64,000 nt of DNA, from contig USDT01000010.1 in NCBI GenBank assembly GCA_900553465.1, positions 1-64,000 on the forward strand, written 5' to 3'. Made by a program: the position numbers and the translations under genes. Under the pieces are notes generated by a model. It saw nothing but the letters and a program-made list of their open reading frames with translations. It was not told the origin of the DNA and searched no databases. Position 1 is the stretch's first letter; each line of letters starts with the position of its first letter. This DNA comes from an uncultured Prevotella sp. Its GTDB lineage: Bacteria > Bacteroidota > Bacteroidia > Bacteroidales > Bacteroidaceae. Shown here one piece after another: positions 1 to 8,777 of the stretch.

Positions 1-799
<799 letters not shown>

Positions 800-806
800 T
801 CACATG

Positions 807-814
807 CAAAGTTA
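807..814 (-). promoter_or_regulatory. Bacteroidota -7 box upstream of enolase
   Basis: TAACTTTG on the minus strand matches TAnnTTTG and lies 38 bp before the enolase ATG. The -33 TTTG is not well preserved. Confidence 0.6.
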
Positions 815-922
815 ATACCAATTATTAAAATAAAGGCACTGTCGGGGCTTATTTTTTCGTTTAGTGAAGTTAAAAAAAACGAAGTTACGCGGCTTGCCAC
901 GGCCTTTGCCATGTGGAGTATG

Positions 923-968
923 CAAAACGCCGTGCCGACAGGCTCTGATGTCCTGTTCACGGCACGGC
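923..968 (-). terminator. Hairpin terminator of the decarboxylase/cupin gene
   Basis: A long inverted repeat (GCCGTGCCG with CGGCACGGC, plus an inner ACAGG/CCTGT pairing) begins 12 bp after the stop at 980. On the minus strand it is followed by GTTTTG, so it fits an intrinsic terminator. Confidence 0.65.
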
Positions 969-979
969 GCATACTGGTT

Positions 980-2092
980 TCATTTCAGTTTGTTATAGTC
1001 TTCGTCGGTCACTTCTTCAAGCCAAGTGTTCGATGCTCCTTCGGCCGGAACCGATATGGCGATGTGCTGGAACCATGAGTCGCGGGTGGCTCCGTGCCAG
1101 TGTTTCACCTCGGCCGGAATGTCCACCACGTCGCCGGCTTTCAGCTTTCTCGCGGGCTTGCCCCACTCCTGATACCATCCTTCTCCGTCCACACAGATGA
1201 GTATCTGGCCGCCCTTGTGGTGTATGTGCCAATTGTTCCGGCATCCGGGTTCGAAGGTCACGTTGCTCACAGGCAGCTTTCCTTCACCGTTGGCAAGCGA
1301 TGCCAGGTAGCTGTTGCCTATGAAGTAGCGGGCGTAAGCGGTGTTGGGCTCGCCCTTTGCGAACAGGAGTTCCGGCTCATCAGTGCTTTCTCCGGCCGGC
1401 TGTCCGAGCGCCGTGCTCACGGCTTTGCGTGCACGTGATGCCTCAGCCTTACCCACATTGCTTTCCAGACAGACCGGAACGGCGGCAAGATCGTCGCGTG
1501 TCACGCCCATGTTCAGGGCTCCGCGTGCATGCGAAAGCAGCTGCGACTCGCATCCGGGGAGTGCCGATATGGCTCCGAGCGTCACCAGTTCGCGCTCAGC
1601 GTAGCTCAGAACGTCGCTTGAGAAGATGTCGCCGAACAGGTGGGCTTTCAGATAATAGTCGGTGGCGGGCACGAAACTGTAGTTGAACGGTGCGCCGCTC
1701 AACTGCGTCTGCACCCTTGTGCCTTCGGCCAGTGCGTTATAACCATCGGGCAGAGAGGTGGCCTCACGTCCTGTTTCGTACTCTCTGTGCTCGGCGTCGC
1801 GGCGTTTCATCACCGTCTGAAGCGTGGAGAGAGCGTTCAGCGAGCGCGGAAATCCGGCGTAGGCATAAAGCTGCGAGAGTGCTTCCTTTATCTCGTTCAC
1901 GGTCAGGACGTTGTCCAAGGCCGCGTCAATGGCACCGTCCAATGCGGCGATGTCGCCTTTTGCGCCTTGTGCTCCTATGGTTACAAGGCACTGTTGTCTG
2001 GTTTTCATGTTCATATTTTCTTGTGCTTTAATGTTTCCTGCAATAAATATCAGCATTGCGATGATAATAAGTCTGGACATAATAGTATTCAT
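980..2092 (-). CDS. Secreted carboxymuconolactone decarboxylase-like / cupin fusion protein
   Basis: The predicted 370-aa protein has a signal peptide (hydrophobic run ending GNIKAQ), two carboxymuconolactone decarboxylase (CMD/AhpD-like) segments (about 40-105 and 145-225), and a C-terminal cupin (about 265-350). The cupin shows WHIHHKGGQILIC and later HWHG, the usual metal-binding histidines. CMD proteins include ring-opening decarboxylases and AhpD-type peroxidase partners. The CMD part lacks an obvious CxxC, so an AhpD disulfide reductase role is doubtful. The open frame could start at 2119, but that region overlaps the promoter box, so ATG 2092 or the ATG at 2080 (MSRL) is preferred. The substrate is unknown. 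Confidence 0.85.
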   Translation of the reverse strand: MNTIMSRLIIIAMLIFIAGNIKAQENMNMKTRQQCLVTIGAQGAKGDIAALDGAIDAALDNVLTVNEIKEALSQLYAYAGFPRSLNALSTLQTVMKRRDAEHREYETGREATSLPDGYNALAEGTRVQTQLSGAPFNYSFVPATDYYLKAHLFGDIFSSDVLSYAERELVTLGAISALPGCESQLLSHARGALNMGVTRDDLAAVPVCLESNVGKAEASRARKAVSTALGQPAGESTDEPELLFAKGEPNTAYARYFIGNSYLASLANGEGKLPVSNVTFEPGCRNNWHIHHKGGQILICVDGEGWYQEWGKPARKLKAGDVVDIPAEVKHWHGATRDSWFQHIAISVPAEGASNTWLEEVTDEDYNKLK

Positions 2093-2104
2093 TTTGTTAC
2101 GATG

Positions 2105-2112
2105 CAAAAGTA
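2105..2112 (-). promoter_or_regulatory. -7 box TACTTTTG of the decarboxylase/cupin gene
   Basis: TACTTTTG on the minus strand lies 12 bp before ATG 2092. It implies a very short leader and rules out the longer open frame beginning at 2119. Confidence 0.55.
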
Positions 2113-2228
2113 GAAACAAAAAGCCATACCCACCATATCGCCATTACAGATTAAAATACCCGAATTACGGTTTTGCCTCCGTCGCCGGCTGCCGGTCGGC
2201 ACACATGAGGACTGCATGCTCTACAAAC

Positions 2229-2278
2229 GAAGACAGCGGCACCGCACACCCGTTACGGGCGGAGCGGTTCCGCTGTCA
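2229..2278 (-). terminator. Inverted repeat after alkaline phosphatase
   Basis: GACAGCGG and CCGCTGTC pair over a GC-rich loop just beyond the stop at 2300. There is no clear U-run, so termination is only suggested. Confidence 0.35.
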
Positions 2279-2299
2279 CACATTTATATTCCGTTATAC

Positions 2300-3721
2300 T
2301 TATTCCTTATCCCATCCGGCAGCGTCGGCTATCTTTCCGGCAATGAAGGTGTTGTCCATCTTGCCTGTGAAAGCCTCAGCTCCGGCACCGATGGCAAACA
2401 CCGGCACGTAACCGTTGGAGTGACCGCCGCTCTGCCAGCCCACCATCGCAGCCTCAGCCATGGTGCGTCGTGCAGCATCGGATATTCCGTTGAGTGTGGA
2501 ATAGAGGTTTTCGCTTCCCTCGTCGTGGCCTTCGGTCAGGTTCTTGTATGCTTTCTTGAGTCTGTCGGTCTGATGATCGGTCAGCTTGAACTTGTCCCAG
2601 AAGCCCCAGTTTGCCTTCAGGTCCTTCTCCACCTGCTCCCAGGTGAGTTTCTTTCCATACTTCTTGTAGAGCTGTTCCAGATGTTTTGAATATCTCTCTG
2701 CGCTCATTTTCTGATACTTCAGCAGATCGGTGTGCAGTTCGTATTTGCCGCGTCCGAGCACTATACCGCCCGTTTCGTGGTCTGCCGTAACGACGATGAG
2801 TGTCTCGTCCGGGTGCTGCTCGTAGAACTCATAAGCCACACGGATGGCCTTGTCGAAGTCGTATGTCTCCTTGAATGCTGCAGCTGCGTCGTTGGCATGG
2901 CATGCATAGTCTATCTTTCCGCCCTCTATCATAAGGAAGAAACCGTCCTTGTTCTGCTTTGTCAGTGCGCTTATTCCGGCTCTTGTGATATCCTGCAGTG
3001 TCATGTCTGAGCCCGTACGGTCTATCGCGTAAGCCAGAGATGAGTGGTCACCGGCGTTGTCCTTCTCCTGCTGGAAGAGGATTATGCGGTCCGATTTCTT
3101 CAGTTTCTTCTGGAAATCCTTATATCCGCGTGCTATGGTATAGCCTGCTGCGGCACACTGATCGTAGAGCGAGCCGGTGGCAGTGGCGTCGTCCTTGTTC
3201 TCAGGATTGGCGAAATCGCTGCCTGCATAGAAGTCGAATCCGGCAGTGATGAGGTCTTTTCCTATTTCATAATACATGTTGCGGTCTGGACGGTGAGCGT
3301 AGAACGATGCCGGAGTGGCATGGTTCACCGTAACGCTTGTACCCACACCTACAGCCGCGCCGGCCTTTTTCGCCCACACAGCCACACTGTTCACGGCTGT
3401 CTGCTGGTCGGCAAGCATGCCTATAACGCCGTTCTTCGTCTTGTTGCCTGTAGCAAGTGCCGTACCGGAAGCGGCCGAATCGGTCACACCGTTAGTGGCA
3501 GAGAATGTTGTCACAAAACCTGTATAAGGAAACTGTGCGAACTGTAAAGGCACAGTGCCGATGTATCCTTCTACTGCGGCAAGATAGGTTTCGGTGCCGT
3601 TCACCTGGTTGACACCCATACCGTCGCCAATGAAATAGAACACATACTTGGCGCGCCCTTCGGCAAACGCCGTCACCGCCATCACGAACAAAGCGACCGC
3701 GGTCAAAAAAAACTTCTTCAT
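2300..3721 (-). CDS. Alkaline phosphatase, secreted
   Basis: This is a phosphomonoesterase of the alkaline phosphatase superfamily, which releases inorganic phosphate in the periplasm or outside the cell. The 473-aa product starts MKKFFLTAVALFVMAV, a signal peptide cleaved after about residue 20. Metal and catalytic motifs appear in family order: IGDGMG (Asp33), TDSAASGTA with nucleophile Ser82, MIEGGKIDYACHAND, VTADHETGG, and a C-terminal QSGGHSNG. The length is normal for bacterial members. The frame is open to 3784, but the signal peptide fixes the start at 3721. It forms a run of minus-strand exported enzymes with its neighbours, without obvious operon spacing. Confidence 0.95.
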   Translation of the reverse strand: MKKFFLTAVALFVMAVTAFAEGRAKYVFYFIGDGMGVNQVNGTETYLAAVEGYIGTVPLQFAQFPYTGFVTTFSATNGVTDSAASGTALATGNKTKNGVIGMLADQQTAVNSVAVWAKKAGAAVGVGTSVTVNHATPASFYAHRPDRNMYYEIGKDLITAGFDFYAGSDFANPENKDDATATGSLYDQCAAAGYTIARGYKDFQKKLKKSDRIILFQQEKDNAGDHSSLAYAIDRTGSDMTLQDITRAGISALTKQNKDGFFLMIEGGKIDYACHANDAAAAFKETYDFDKAIRVAYEFYEQHPDETLIVVTADHETGGIVLGRGKYELHTDLLKYQKMSAERYSKHLEQLYKKYGKKLTWEQVEKDLKANWGFWDKFKLTDHQTDRLKKAYKNLTEGHDEGSENLYSTLNGISDAARRTMAEAAMVGWQSGGHSNGYVPVFAIGAGAEAFTGKMDNTFIAGKIADAAGWDKE

Positions 3722-3832
3722 ATTATTATTCTTATATCCTTTTATTGTTTCCGATAATTGTAAGAAAAGCAATACGCCAGCCATACGTCACGGATGCGTA
3801 ATTGCGCTCCGGACGTCACAGTATTCAGTATG

Positions 3833-4987
3833 TCAGTCAGGCATCCTCACCTCCAGTTCTGCCGAAAAGACGAGCCTCGGATCCTGACGCTCGCGCAACG
3901 AGCGTGCTATAATGTCGGCCGAACGCCTCACACGCTTCTTCAGCAGCCTGCGACCATTATATTCCACAATGACAGGTTTGTCCAGATCGGCCACATCATC
4001 GTTCAGACACAGTGTGAAGGACGGATAATCACAGCGCTCCACAATGATGCGGTTGCCCTTTCTGCTTGCCACTATCTGCATGCCGGGACGCGCTTCCGAG
4101 GCATCCACTTTCAGCCAGTACATGGACGGACGCACTGTTTCCTCCTGCCGCCACACCACACGTTCGGGCACAGCGTTGCGTCTGTATTTCGCCATCCATG
4201 CTATGGCTGCCGTATCGACACGCTCCATCCAGTGTCCCTTGCCGCTGATGATGTGAGTCTCGTGAACGTATCCCTCAGGGTCGGCAGCCTGCAAACTGTC
4301 CATCACCGCGCCCTTCTCCACAGCCAGACGGTTGCGGTTGTAGGCGCCGTCGTTCTCGCCCATCCATATCATATAGGGCACATTGCGCAGGTTGAGCTGC
4401 GAAGCCTCACCGGGATGACCTGCCATCATCGAGGCCGCGGCCCACCGGTCGGCCATACGCGGAGCCATGCGCCACACGCCGTCACCGCCTGCCGAATAGC
4501 CAAGCAGATAAACCTTGTCGGGGCTGACACCCATCTCTGCCACCGCGGCTGCAATGAGCTGCTGGAAGAAAGCATCCATCTGAGGACGGAACCACATGTT
4601 CCAATCGTCGAAAGGAGCACGCGGAGCCACATACACTCCTTCCTTAGGAGCATACAGCACAATCTGGTTGCGCCACTGCTGATCGTTCACTTCGGTAGGA
4701 GCGCTGCCTCCACCGTGCATTGATATGTAAAAGCTGCGTCCGTCGGCAGGCTTCTCTCCGAACACCTTATACATGAAAGGCATGCGCAGCGAGTCGAGCG
4801 TGAACACCCCGGCACGCCACATCGCGCCGTAACCAGTCCTCACCTCGCCCATCCATTTGTCCACCTGCACACGCTCTTCCTGCCGTGCCTCCGCGGCCGA
4901 CAGGCGTTTCTGAGCCGACACACTCTGCGAAAGTGCCGACAGACCGCATGCAAGAATAAAAAAGACAAAAGCGTTTTTCCGTTTCAT
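3833..4987 (-). CDS. Secreted alpha/beta-hydrolase esterase
   Basis: The 384-aa product begins with a signal peptide (MKRKNAFVFFILACGLSALSQ region) and contains an alpha/beta-hydrolase fold: HGGG at about 91 (oxyanion hole), the nucleophile elbow GYSAGG with Ser165, and a late His in SGKGHWM. It resembles the poly(3-hydroxybutyrate) depolymerase/phospholipase-like esterases that Bacteroidota export. The C-terminal 120 residues look like an extra beta domain. The frame is open to 5056, but the signal peptide and a promoter at 5015-5045 place the start at 4987. The substrate cannot be told from sequence. Confidence 0.85.
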   Translation of the reverse strand: MKRKNAFVFFILACGLSALSQSVSAQKRLSAAEARQEERVQVDKWMGEVRTGYGAMWRAGVFTLDSLRMPFMYKVFGEKPADGRSFYISMHGGGSAPTEVNDQQWRNQIVLYAPKEGVYVAPRAPFDDWNMWFRPQMDAFFQQLIAAAVAEMGVSPDKVYLLGYSAGGDGVWRMAPRMADRWAAASMMAGHPGEASQLNLRNVPYMIWMGENDGAYNRNRLAVEKGAVMDSLQAADPEGYVHETHIISGKGHWMERVDTAAIAWMAKYRRNAVPERVVWRQEETVRPSMYWLKVDASEARPGMQIVASRKGNRIIVERCDYPSFTLCLNDDVADLDKPVIVEYNGRRLLKKRVRRSADIIARSLRERQDPRLVFSAELEVRMPD

Positions 4988-5014
4988 TATATCAGCAATA
5001 GTGTCTTGACTGCG

Positions 5015-5045
5015 CAAATTTAGCAATAAAATGCCTGAAATCCAA
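5015..5045 (-). promoter_or_regulatory. Promoter of the secreted esterase gene
   Basis: On the minus strand TTGG (5042-5045), a 19-bp spacer and TAAATTTG (5015-5022) match the Bacteroidota consensus with one change at -33. Confidence 0.7.
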
Positions 5046-5129
5046 CGGCGTAACAAGCTTTTTTCATTTAGTTAACGGCAATGTAATCAGGCCGTCGGGA
5101 ACATTTTTATGGAAAAAAGACAATACTGT

Positions 5130-5161
5130 TTTGGCTGTTTCGGTAAATTATCGTAACTTTG
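5130..5161 (+). promoter_or_regulatory. Promoter of the WG-repeat gene
   Basis: TTTG (5130-5133), a 20-bp spacer and TAACTTTG (5154-5161) match the consensus exactly. The box overlaps a possible upstream TTG start at 5159 and so excludes it. Confidence 0.8.
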
Positions 5162-5182
5162 AGCCAAACGAAACCCAAAGCT

Positions 5183-5860
5183 ATGAACGATAAGATCACA
5201 CCTGACAATTTTGAATCGACATACGTTGATCCTATTGAAGAAGAGAGAATCGACAAGTTTGTATGCGACGAGATGGCGCGCCAGATACACCGCTATATCA
5301 AGGCCATGTCGGGCACCAAACACGCCATGCTGATGTTCGAGGAACGCATAGCCCACATGTCAGTACCTGAGAAGGAGCAGGCCATCGCACGTTACATAGA
5401 CCTCAACCGCAAAGTGCTTAGCGGTCTTGACTTCAAGATTGTGCTTGCAAGAGCCATGGCCAACTACTGCGATACGTTCGCCTATCTGCTGCGGATGGTG
5501 AACGACAAGCGCAAGGCTGTGTACTATCTGAACCGCATAAAGTCGAAATACATGCAGTATCACGAGATATTCGAGCAGGACGGCAAGTTCGGAATGAAGG
5601 ACTACAAGGGCAATGTGCTCATCAGTCCACAGTACGACTTCCTGCGCACTTGCTACGTATATATGGACGATCTGAGCATAATGCCGGTCATAGCACAGAA
5701 GGACGGCAAGATGGGACTCATCCTTCCTGACGGCAAGGACACCGTGGTGGCCGAATTCGTTTACGATGACATATCGCTGCGCGACGAACCTCCGTACTTC
5801 GAGGTGCGCAAGGGGCGCACAAAAGGATACATAGACAATCAGGGAAATTTCACAAAATAA
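5183..5860 (+). CDS. WG-repeat protein
   Basis: This 225-aa protein has no signal peptide. Its first 125 residues are helical and of unknown fold. The C-terminal 95 residues carry about three WG-type beta repeats, recognisable by DGKFGMKDYKGN, DGKMGLILPDGK and KGYIDNQGNF, each followed by an aromatic/acidic segment. WG repeats are common in Bacteroidota but have no agreed function; binding or scaffold roles are usually assumed. The gene is monocistronic, with a consensus promoter and a strong terminator, so it is expressed independently. The start at 5183 was chosen because the upstream TTG lies inside the promoter. Confidence 0.85.
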   Translation: MNDKITPDNFESTYVDPIEEERIDKFVCDEMARQIHRYIKAMSGTKHAMLMFEERIAHMSVPEKEQAIARYIDLNRKVLSGLDFKIVLARAMANYCDTFAYLLRMVNDKRKAVYYLNRIKSKYMQYHEIFEQDGKFGMKDYKGNVLISPQYDFLRTCYVYMDDLSIMPVIAQKDGKMGLILPDGKDTVVAEFVYDDISLRDEPPYFEVRKGRTKGYIDNQGNFTK

Positions 5861-5862
5861 AG

Positions 5863-5902
5863 AAACGGCGGAGAAGCGATGACTTCTCCGCCGTTTTTCT
5901 TT
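5863..5902 (+). terminator. Intrinsic terminator of the WG-repeat gene
   Basis: A 12-14 bp perfect stem (ACGGCGGAGAAG with CTTCTCCGCCGT) is followed by TTTTTCTTTT, immediately after the stop codon. Confidence 0.92.
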
Positions 5903-5960
5903 TGTATATCATGTGGCGATTATACGGCTGACGACCGACACTCTTACGTGCCGCATACAC

Positions 5961-5979
5961 GCCGGACAGACCGTCCGGC
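5961..5979 (-). terminator. Hairpin downstream of the small lipoprotein gene
   Basis: GCCGGAC and GTCCGGC pair around a 5-nt loop, 11 bp past the stop at 5990. There is no clear U-run. Confidence 0.45.
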
Positions 5980-5989
5980 CGCGACACCA

Positions 5990-6319
5990 TCAATCGTCAT
6001 CGTTGCCATGTTTATACATCAGTTCGGTCTTGACCACCTCCTGTTTCACCAGCTTCGAGTCGATGAAGGTGAACTCCGTGGTGACAGATACCCACTGATC
6101 TCTGAAAACGGCTTCTATGTAAAGCAGCTTGTCCACCCTGCGGTTGTTTTCTATACTCTGGGCCTCACGGGCGAGAGGCTTGCCATAACGCTTCACGAAC
6201 TCGTCCTCGCTTATGCCCAACTCCACCTTCTCCGTACTGAAACGGCTGCCGGACTTCAGCGTGCCGCACGCCGTAAACAACACCAATACGGCTGCCATGA
6301 GAAACAGTCTTACATTCAT
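5990..6319 (-). CDS. Small lipoprotein of unknown function
   Basis: This 109-aa protein begins with a lipoprotein signal: a hydrophobic run, then LFTAC with the lipidated Cys at about 18. The remainder (about 90 aa) is a small globular domain with the pattern GISEDEFVKRYGKP followed by beta strands. This is reminiscent of the BamE/SmpA-like outer-membrane lipoprotein fold, where a similar 'G-s-e-e-F-x-x-x-y-G-x-P' motif occurs, but the match is weak and I do not assign a role. It has its own -7 box (6373-6380) and a downstream hairpin. Confidence 0.8.
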   Translation of the reverse strand: MNVRLFLMAAVLVLFTACGTLKSGSRFSTEKVELGISEDEFVKRYGKPLAREAQSIENNRRVDKLLYIEAVFRDQWVSVTTEFTFIDSKLVKQEVVKTELMYKHGNDDD

Positions 6320-6372
6320 ACTGTCATAAAACTAAAAACAATTATACATCCGATTCACTCTCACTTAGATTG

Positions 6373-6380
6373 CAAATCTA
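6373..6380 (-). promoter_or_regulatory. -7 box TAGATTTG of the small lipoprotein gene
   Basis: The minus-strand TAnnTTTG match lies 54 bp upstream of the ATG at 6319. The -33 element is not recognisable. Confidence 0.5.
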
Positions 6381-6439
6381 TATATTTTATGACTTCGTCA
6401 CTCACAGCCGGCAGTTAAAAAAACGTAAACCGCCACGCC

Positions 6440-6859
6440 TTACTTCTGTGCCTTGATGCCGTCGGCTATCTTGCGGCACAGCTCGTTGTCGTCGGTCAGT
6501 CCCTCCTTGGCAAGTATCTGCTTCAGTGCCTGGGTGGTGACGTAAGCCTGCACCACGAATGTGGATGCGGCGTCGCCTGCCGGACGGATGATGACACTCA
6601 CCTCTGTACGAGTGGCAGTGGTCACACTGAGCAGTTTGTCACTGTTCTCAAACTTCTTGGCCTTGACAAATCCAAAAGACGAGTCGATGCTCTCCACGAA
6701 CCAGCCATCCGACACCAGCCACGCCACGGCCTTCTGCATGAGCGAGTCCTTGCTCACTTCGGCACGGTATTCTTCAGCCGCGCGCGCCGGAACGGCCATC
6801 AGTGCAGCCACCGTAAAGAGCGCGGCCGCGAGAATTCTTGTTGCGTTTTTCAGTTTCAT
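6440..6859 (-). CDS. Secreted protein of unknown function
   Basis: This 139-aa product has a clear signal peptide ending VPARAAEE, so the mature part is about 110 aa and periplasmic or outer-membrane associated. The mature region is predicted alpha/beta with no cysteine pair or catalytic motif I recognise. It lies 24 bp downstream of the winged-helix regulator and is the last gene of a probable four-gene minus operon (8487 to 6440). Confidence 0.8.
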   Translation of the reverse strand: MKLKNATRILAAALFTVAALMAVPARAAEEYRAEVSKDSLMQKAVAWLVSDGWFVESIDSSFGFVKAKKFENSDKLLSVTTATRTEVSVIIRPAGDAASTFVVQAYVTTQALKQILAKEGLTDDNELCRKIADGIKAQK

Positions 6860-6883
6860 ATAAGTTTTATGGTTTGTAAGTTT

Positions 6884-7177
6884 TCATTTCACGATATATC
6901 CCTTCAGTGCCTCCACATAGTCGGAGAAGGCCTGCAGACCGTTGTCGGTTATGCGGCATGTGGTGCGCGGACGCTTCCCGTTGAAGCCTTTCTCCACCTC
7001 CACGTATCCTGCCGCGGCCAGTTTGTCTATCTGCACACTCAGGTTGCCGGCCGTGGCTCCGGTCTGTTCGCGCAGCCACGTGAAGTCAGCCTCGTCCACA
7101 CTGACGAGCAACGACATCACGGCGAGCCGCAGTTCGCTGTGGAGCAAGGGGTTGAGCGGTTTGAACCTGCTGTCCAT
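6884..7177 (-). CDS. Winged-helix transcriptional regulator (MarR/ArsR-like, PF13601 type)
   Basis: At 97 aa this is a single winged-helix DNA-binding domain. The recognition region reads TWLREQTGATAGNLSVQIDKL, and the wing includes the basic stretch GKRPRTTCRITDNG. Small regulators of this type are usually encoded with membrane proteins that they control. The ATG is 3 bp after the stop of the upstream membrane-protein gene, which indicates translational coupling. The ligand is unknown; no cysteine metal-sensing motif typical of ArsR is present. Confidence 0.88.
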   Translation of the reverse strand: MDSRFKPLNPLLHSELRLAVMSLLVSVDEADFTWLREQTGATAGNLSVQIDKLAAAGYVEVEKGFNGKRPRTTCRITDNGLQAFSDYVEALKGYIVK

Positions 7178-7180
7178 ACG

Positions 7181-7759
7181 TCATTCGGTTTTACGCTCGC
7201 GGTCGATAGACAAGCCCTCGAGCACACAGAACAGATAGAAAAATATGTAATAAAGCGAACTGTGCAGTCCGATGCCGGAGAAGAAAGGCCTGTCGGCGAA
7301 AACGGCATTCACGATGATGACGATACCCCAGCCGCCTATAACGAGCAGACCGGAAGAGCGCAGCAGGCCGCACAGCAACAGCATGGCGCAGGCAGGCGGA
7401 GCCACCATCATGACAATGGTGAGATTCATATTCCCCTTGAGCGAATAATAGGCTGCCACAAGTCCCATGAAGGCGAAGAGCAGAAAGCCGCTGCGGAGTA
7501 TGCGGCTGAAGAACATGCCGCGCCAGGTCCACATTCTGTAGAGCACAAAAGGCACAGCCAGACTCACCACCGGCACGGCCATCCATGCCCACATCCACGG
7601 ACCGGGCTCAACAAACTTGGCCACGAGGCTCATCACAAAGGCGAGCGCTCCATAGACGGTAAGGAAATTGAACCGGCCGATGTTCTCCTTGCGGGCGCGG
7701 TTTATCATGTCGGTTATCACACGGAGACTCTCCTGCTCCGTCATATTCTTGTTTTCCAT
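7181..7759 (-). CDS. Integral membrane protein of unknown function
   Basis: This 192-aa protein has a short polar N-terminus with a helical segment (about 8-28), followed by five or six hydrophobic helices ending near residue 182. The C-terminus is charged (SIDRERKTE). No catalytic motif was recognised. It resembles the upstream 212-aa protein in layout (soluble helix plus TM bundle), suggesting a duplicated pair. The second codon block offers another ATG at residue 6; 7759 was kept because no RBS distinguishes them. Confidence 0.8.
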   Translation of the reverse strand: MENKNMTEQESLRVITDMINRARKENIGRFNFLTVYGALAFVMSLVAKFVEPGPWMWAWMAVPVVSLAVPFVLYRMWTWRGMFFSRILRSGFLLFAFMGLVAAYYSLKGNMNLTIVMMVAPPACAMLLLCGLLRSSGLLVIGGWGIVIIVNAVFADRPFFSGIGLHSSLYYIFFYLFCVLEGLSIDRERKTE

Positions 7760-7848
7760 AAACTTTGTTTCTTCGGTTTCATATAATCAATGTCAGCCGC
7801 CGGCGGCATGTGAGTCTCGGCCCCACAACCGCCGCGGCAGCACATGTT

Positions 7849-8487
7849 TCAGGCCTTGCGGCGATGGCGCAGACAGATGAAGAAGCCCGGAATGACCAGC
7901 TCGCACAGCACGGCAAGGGCCATGGCCACCATCTCGTAAGGCCCTGCATAGACCAGCGCATAAGATGTGCACACCACAGCGGCGCCGGCCGCGCCACCCA
8001 GAATGAGGCGGTTGCCGATGACATAGCCGCTCACCACTCCGGCAAAACCCATGAGCAGAATGATGACGGGAGTAATGGGCAGTGACTCAATGCCAAGATT
8101 CATGGCTACGGCACTCAGTATCCACACCACAAAGCATGCGCCGCCGAACACGGCCCAGACGCAGCCCACCACCTTGCTCACAAACGAGCGGGGCGTCACA
8201 CCGTGGGTGCGCGACATGACAGAGGCGGCCGATATGCCCACCACGGCCATGAATATCCACAACAGATTCCACGAGGCGTTGCCCGTATGTTGCCACAGAT
8301 GGCCCACGACGAGGGCCGTGACAAACACCAGCGCGCCCCAAAGCAGCATCACGCGGCCGGTGTAGCGCTCCACGTCGCGGCGACTCTGCTCTATCGACTG
8401 CTTTATTATCTCCAGACTGCGTCCGGCGTCTTCAGCACCGGAATTGAGGTCGTGACGACCGTTACGCGTTTTCTCGTTTTCGTTCAT
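7849..8487 (-). CDS. Integral membrane protein of unknown function
   Basis: This 212-aa protein starts with about 45 polar residues, including an amphipathic helix (SLEIIKQSIEQSRRDVERY), and continues with about six hydrophobic helices. The basic tail (CLRHRRKA) suggests a cytoplasmic C-terminus. It is the first gene of the operon that also holds a similar membrane protein, a winged-helix regulator and a secreted protein. Function is unknown; sensor or transport roles are only guesses from the neighbouring regulator. Confidence 0.8.
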   Translation of the reverse strand: MNENEKTRNGRHDLNSGAEDAGRSLEIIKQSIEQSRRDVERYTGRVMLLWGALVFVTALVVGHLWQHTGNASWNLLWIFMAVVGISAASVMSRTHGVTPRSFVSKVVGCVWAVFGGACFVVWILSAVAMNLGIESLPITPVIILLMGFAGVVSGYVIGNRLILGGAAGAAVVCTSYALVYAGPYEMVAMALAVLCELVIPGFFICLRHRRKA

Positions 8488-8618
8488 AGCTTTTCCTGGT
8501 TTAATGGATGAATAGGGGTTGTTTGTCTATTGGTGCTCACAGGCGGTCTGTACCGTGAAGCGCGCCACAGGCTCTGCAGACGGACGGGAGCGCAGGGACG
8601 GACTGACTGTTCACAATG

Positions 8619-8650
8619 CAAATATAAATAAGTTTACGTTATAAACCAAA
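8619..8650 (-). promoter_or_regulatory. Promoter of the membrane-protein/regulator operon
   Basis: On the minus strand TTTG (8647-8650), 20 bp and TATATTTG (8619-8626) match the consensus exactly. They leave a leader of about 125 nt before the first ATG. Confidence 0.8.
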
Positions 8651-8777
8651 TTATTTTATAAACAAAATTGTATCGCAGCACAGGTTTAACTTTCGTTAGC
8701 AGTAGCGCAGCCCATACCGCTGCCCATGGATGCGTCCGCAGCCCGACGCGCAAGAACCGGCAGACAAGCGGAGAAAC

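Noticed and set aside
6869..7786. Plus-strand ORF of 305 aa rich in His/Gln/Arg
   Set aside because: Antisense to the regulator and membrane-protein genes; composition is typical of a shadow frame.
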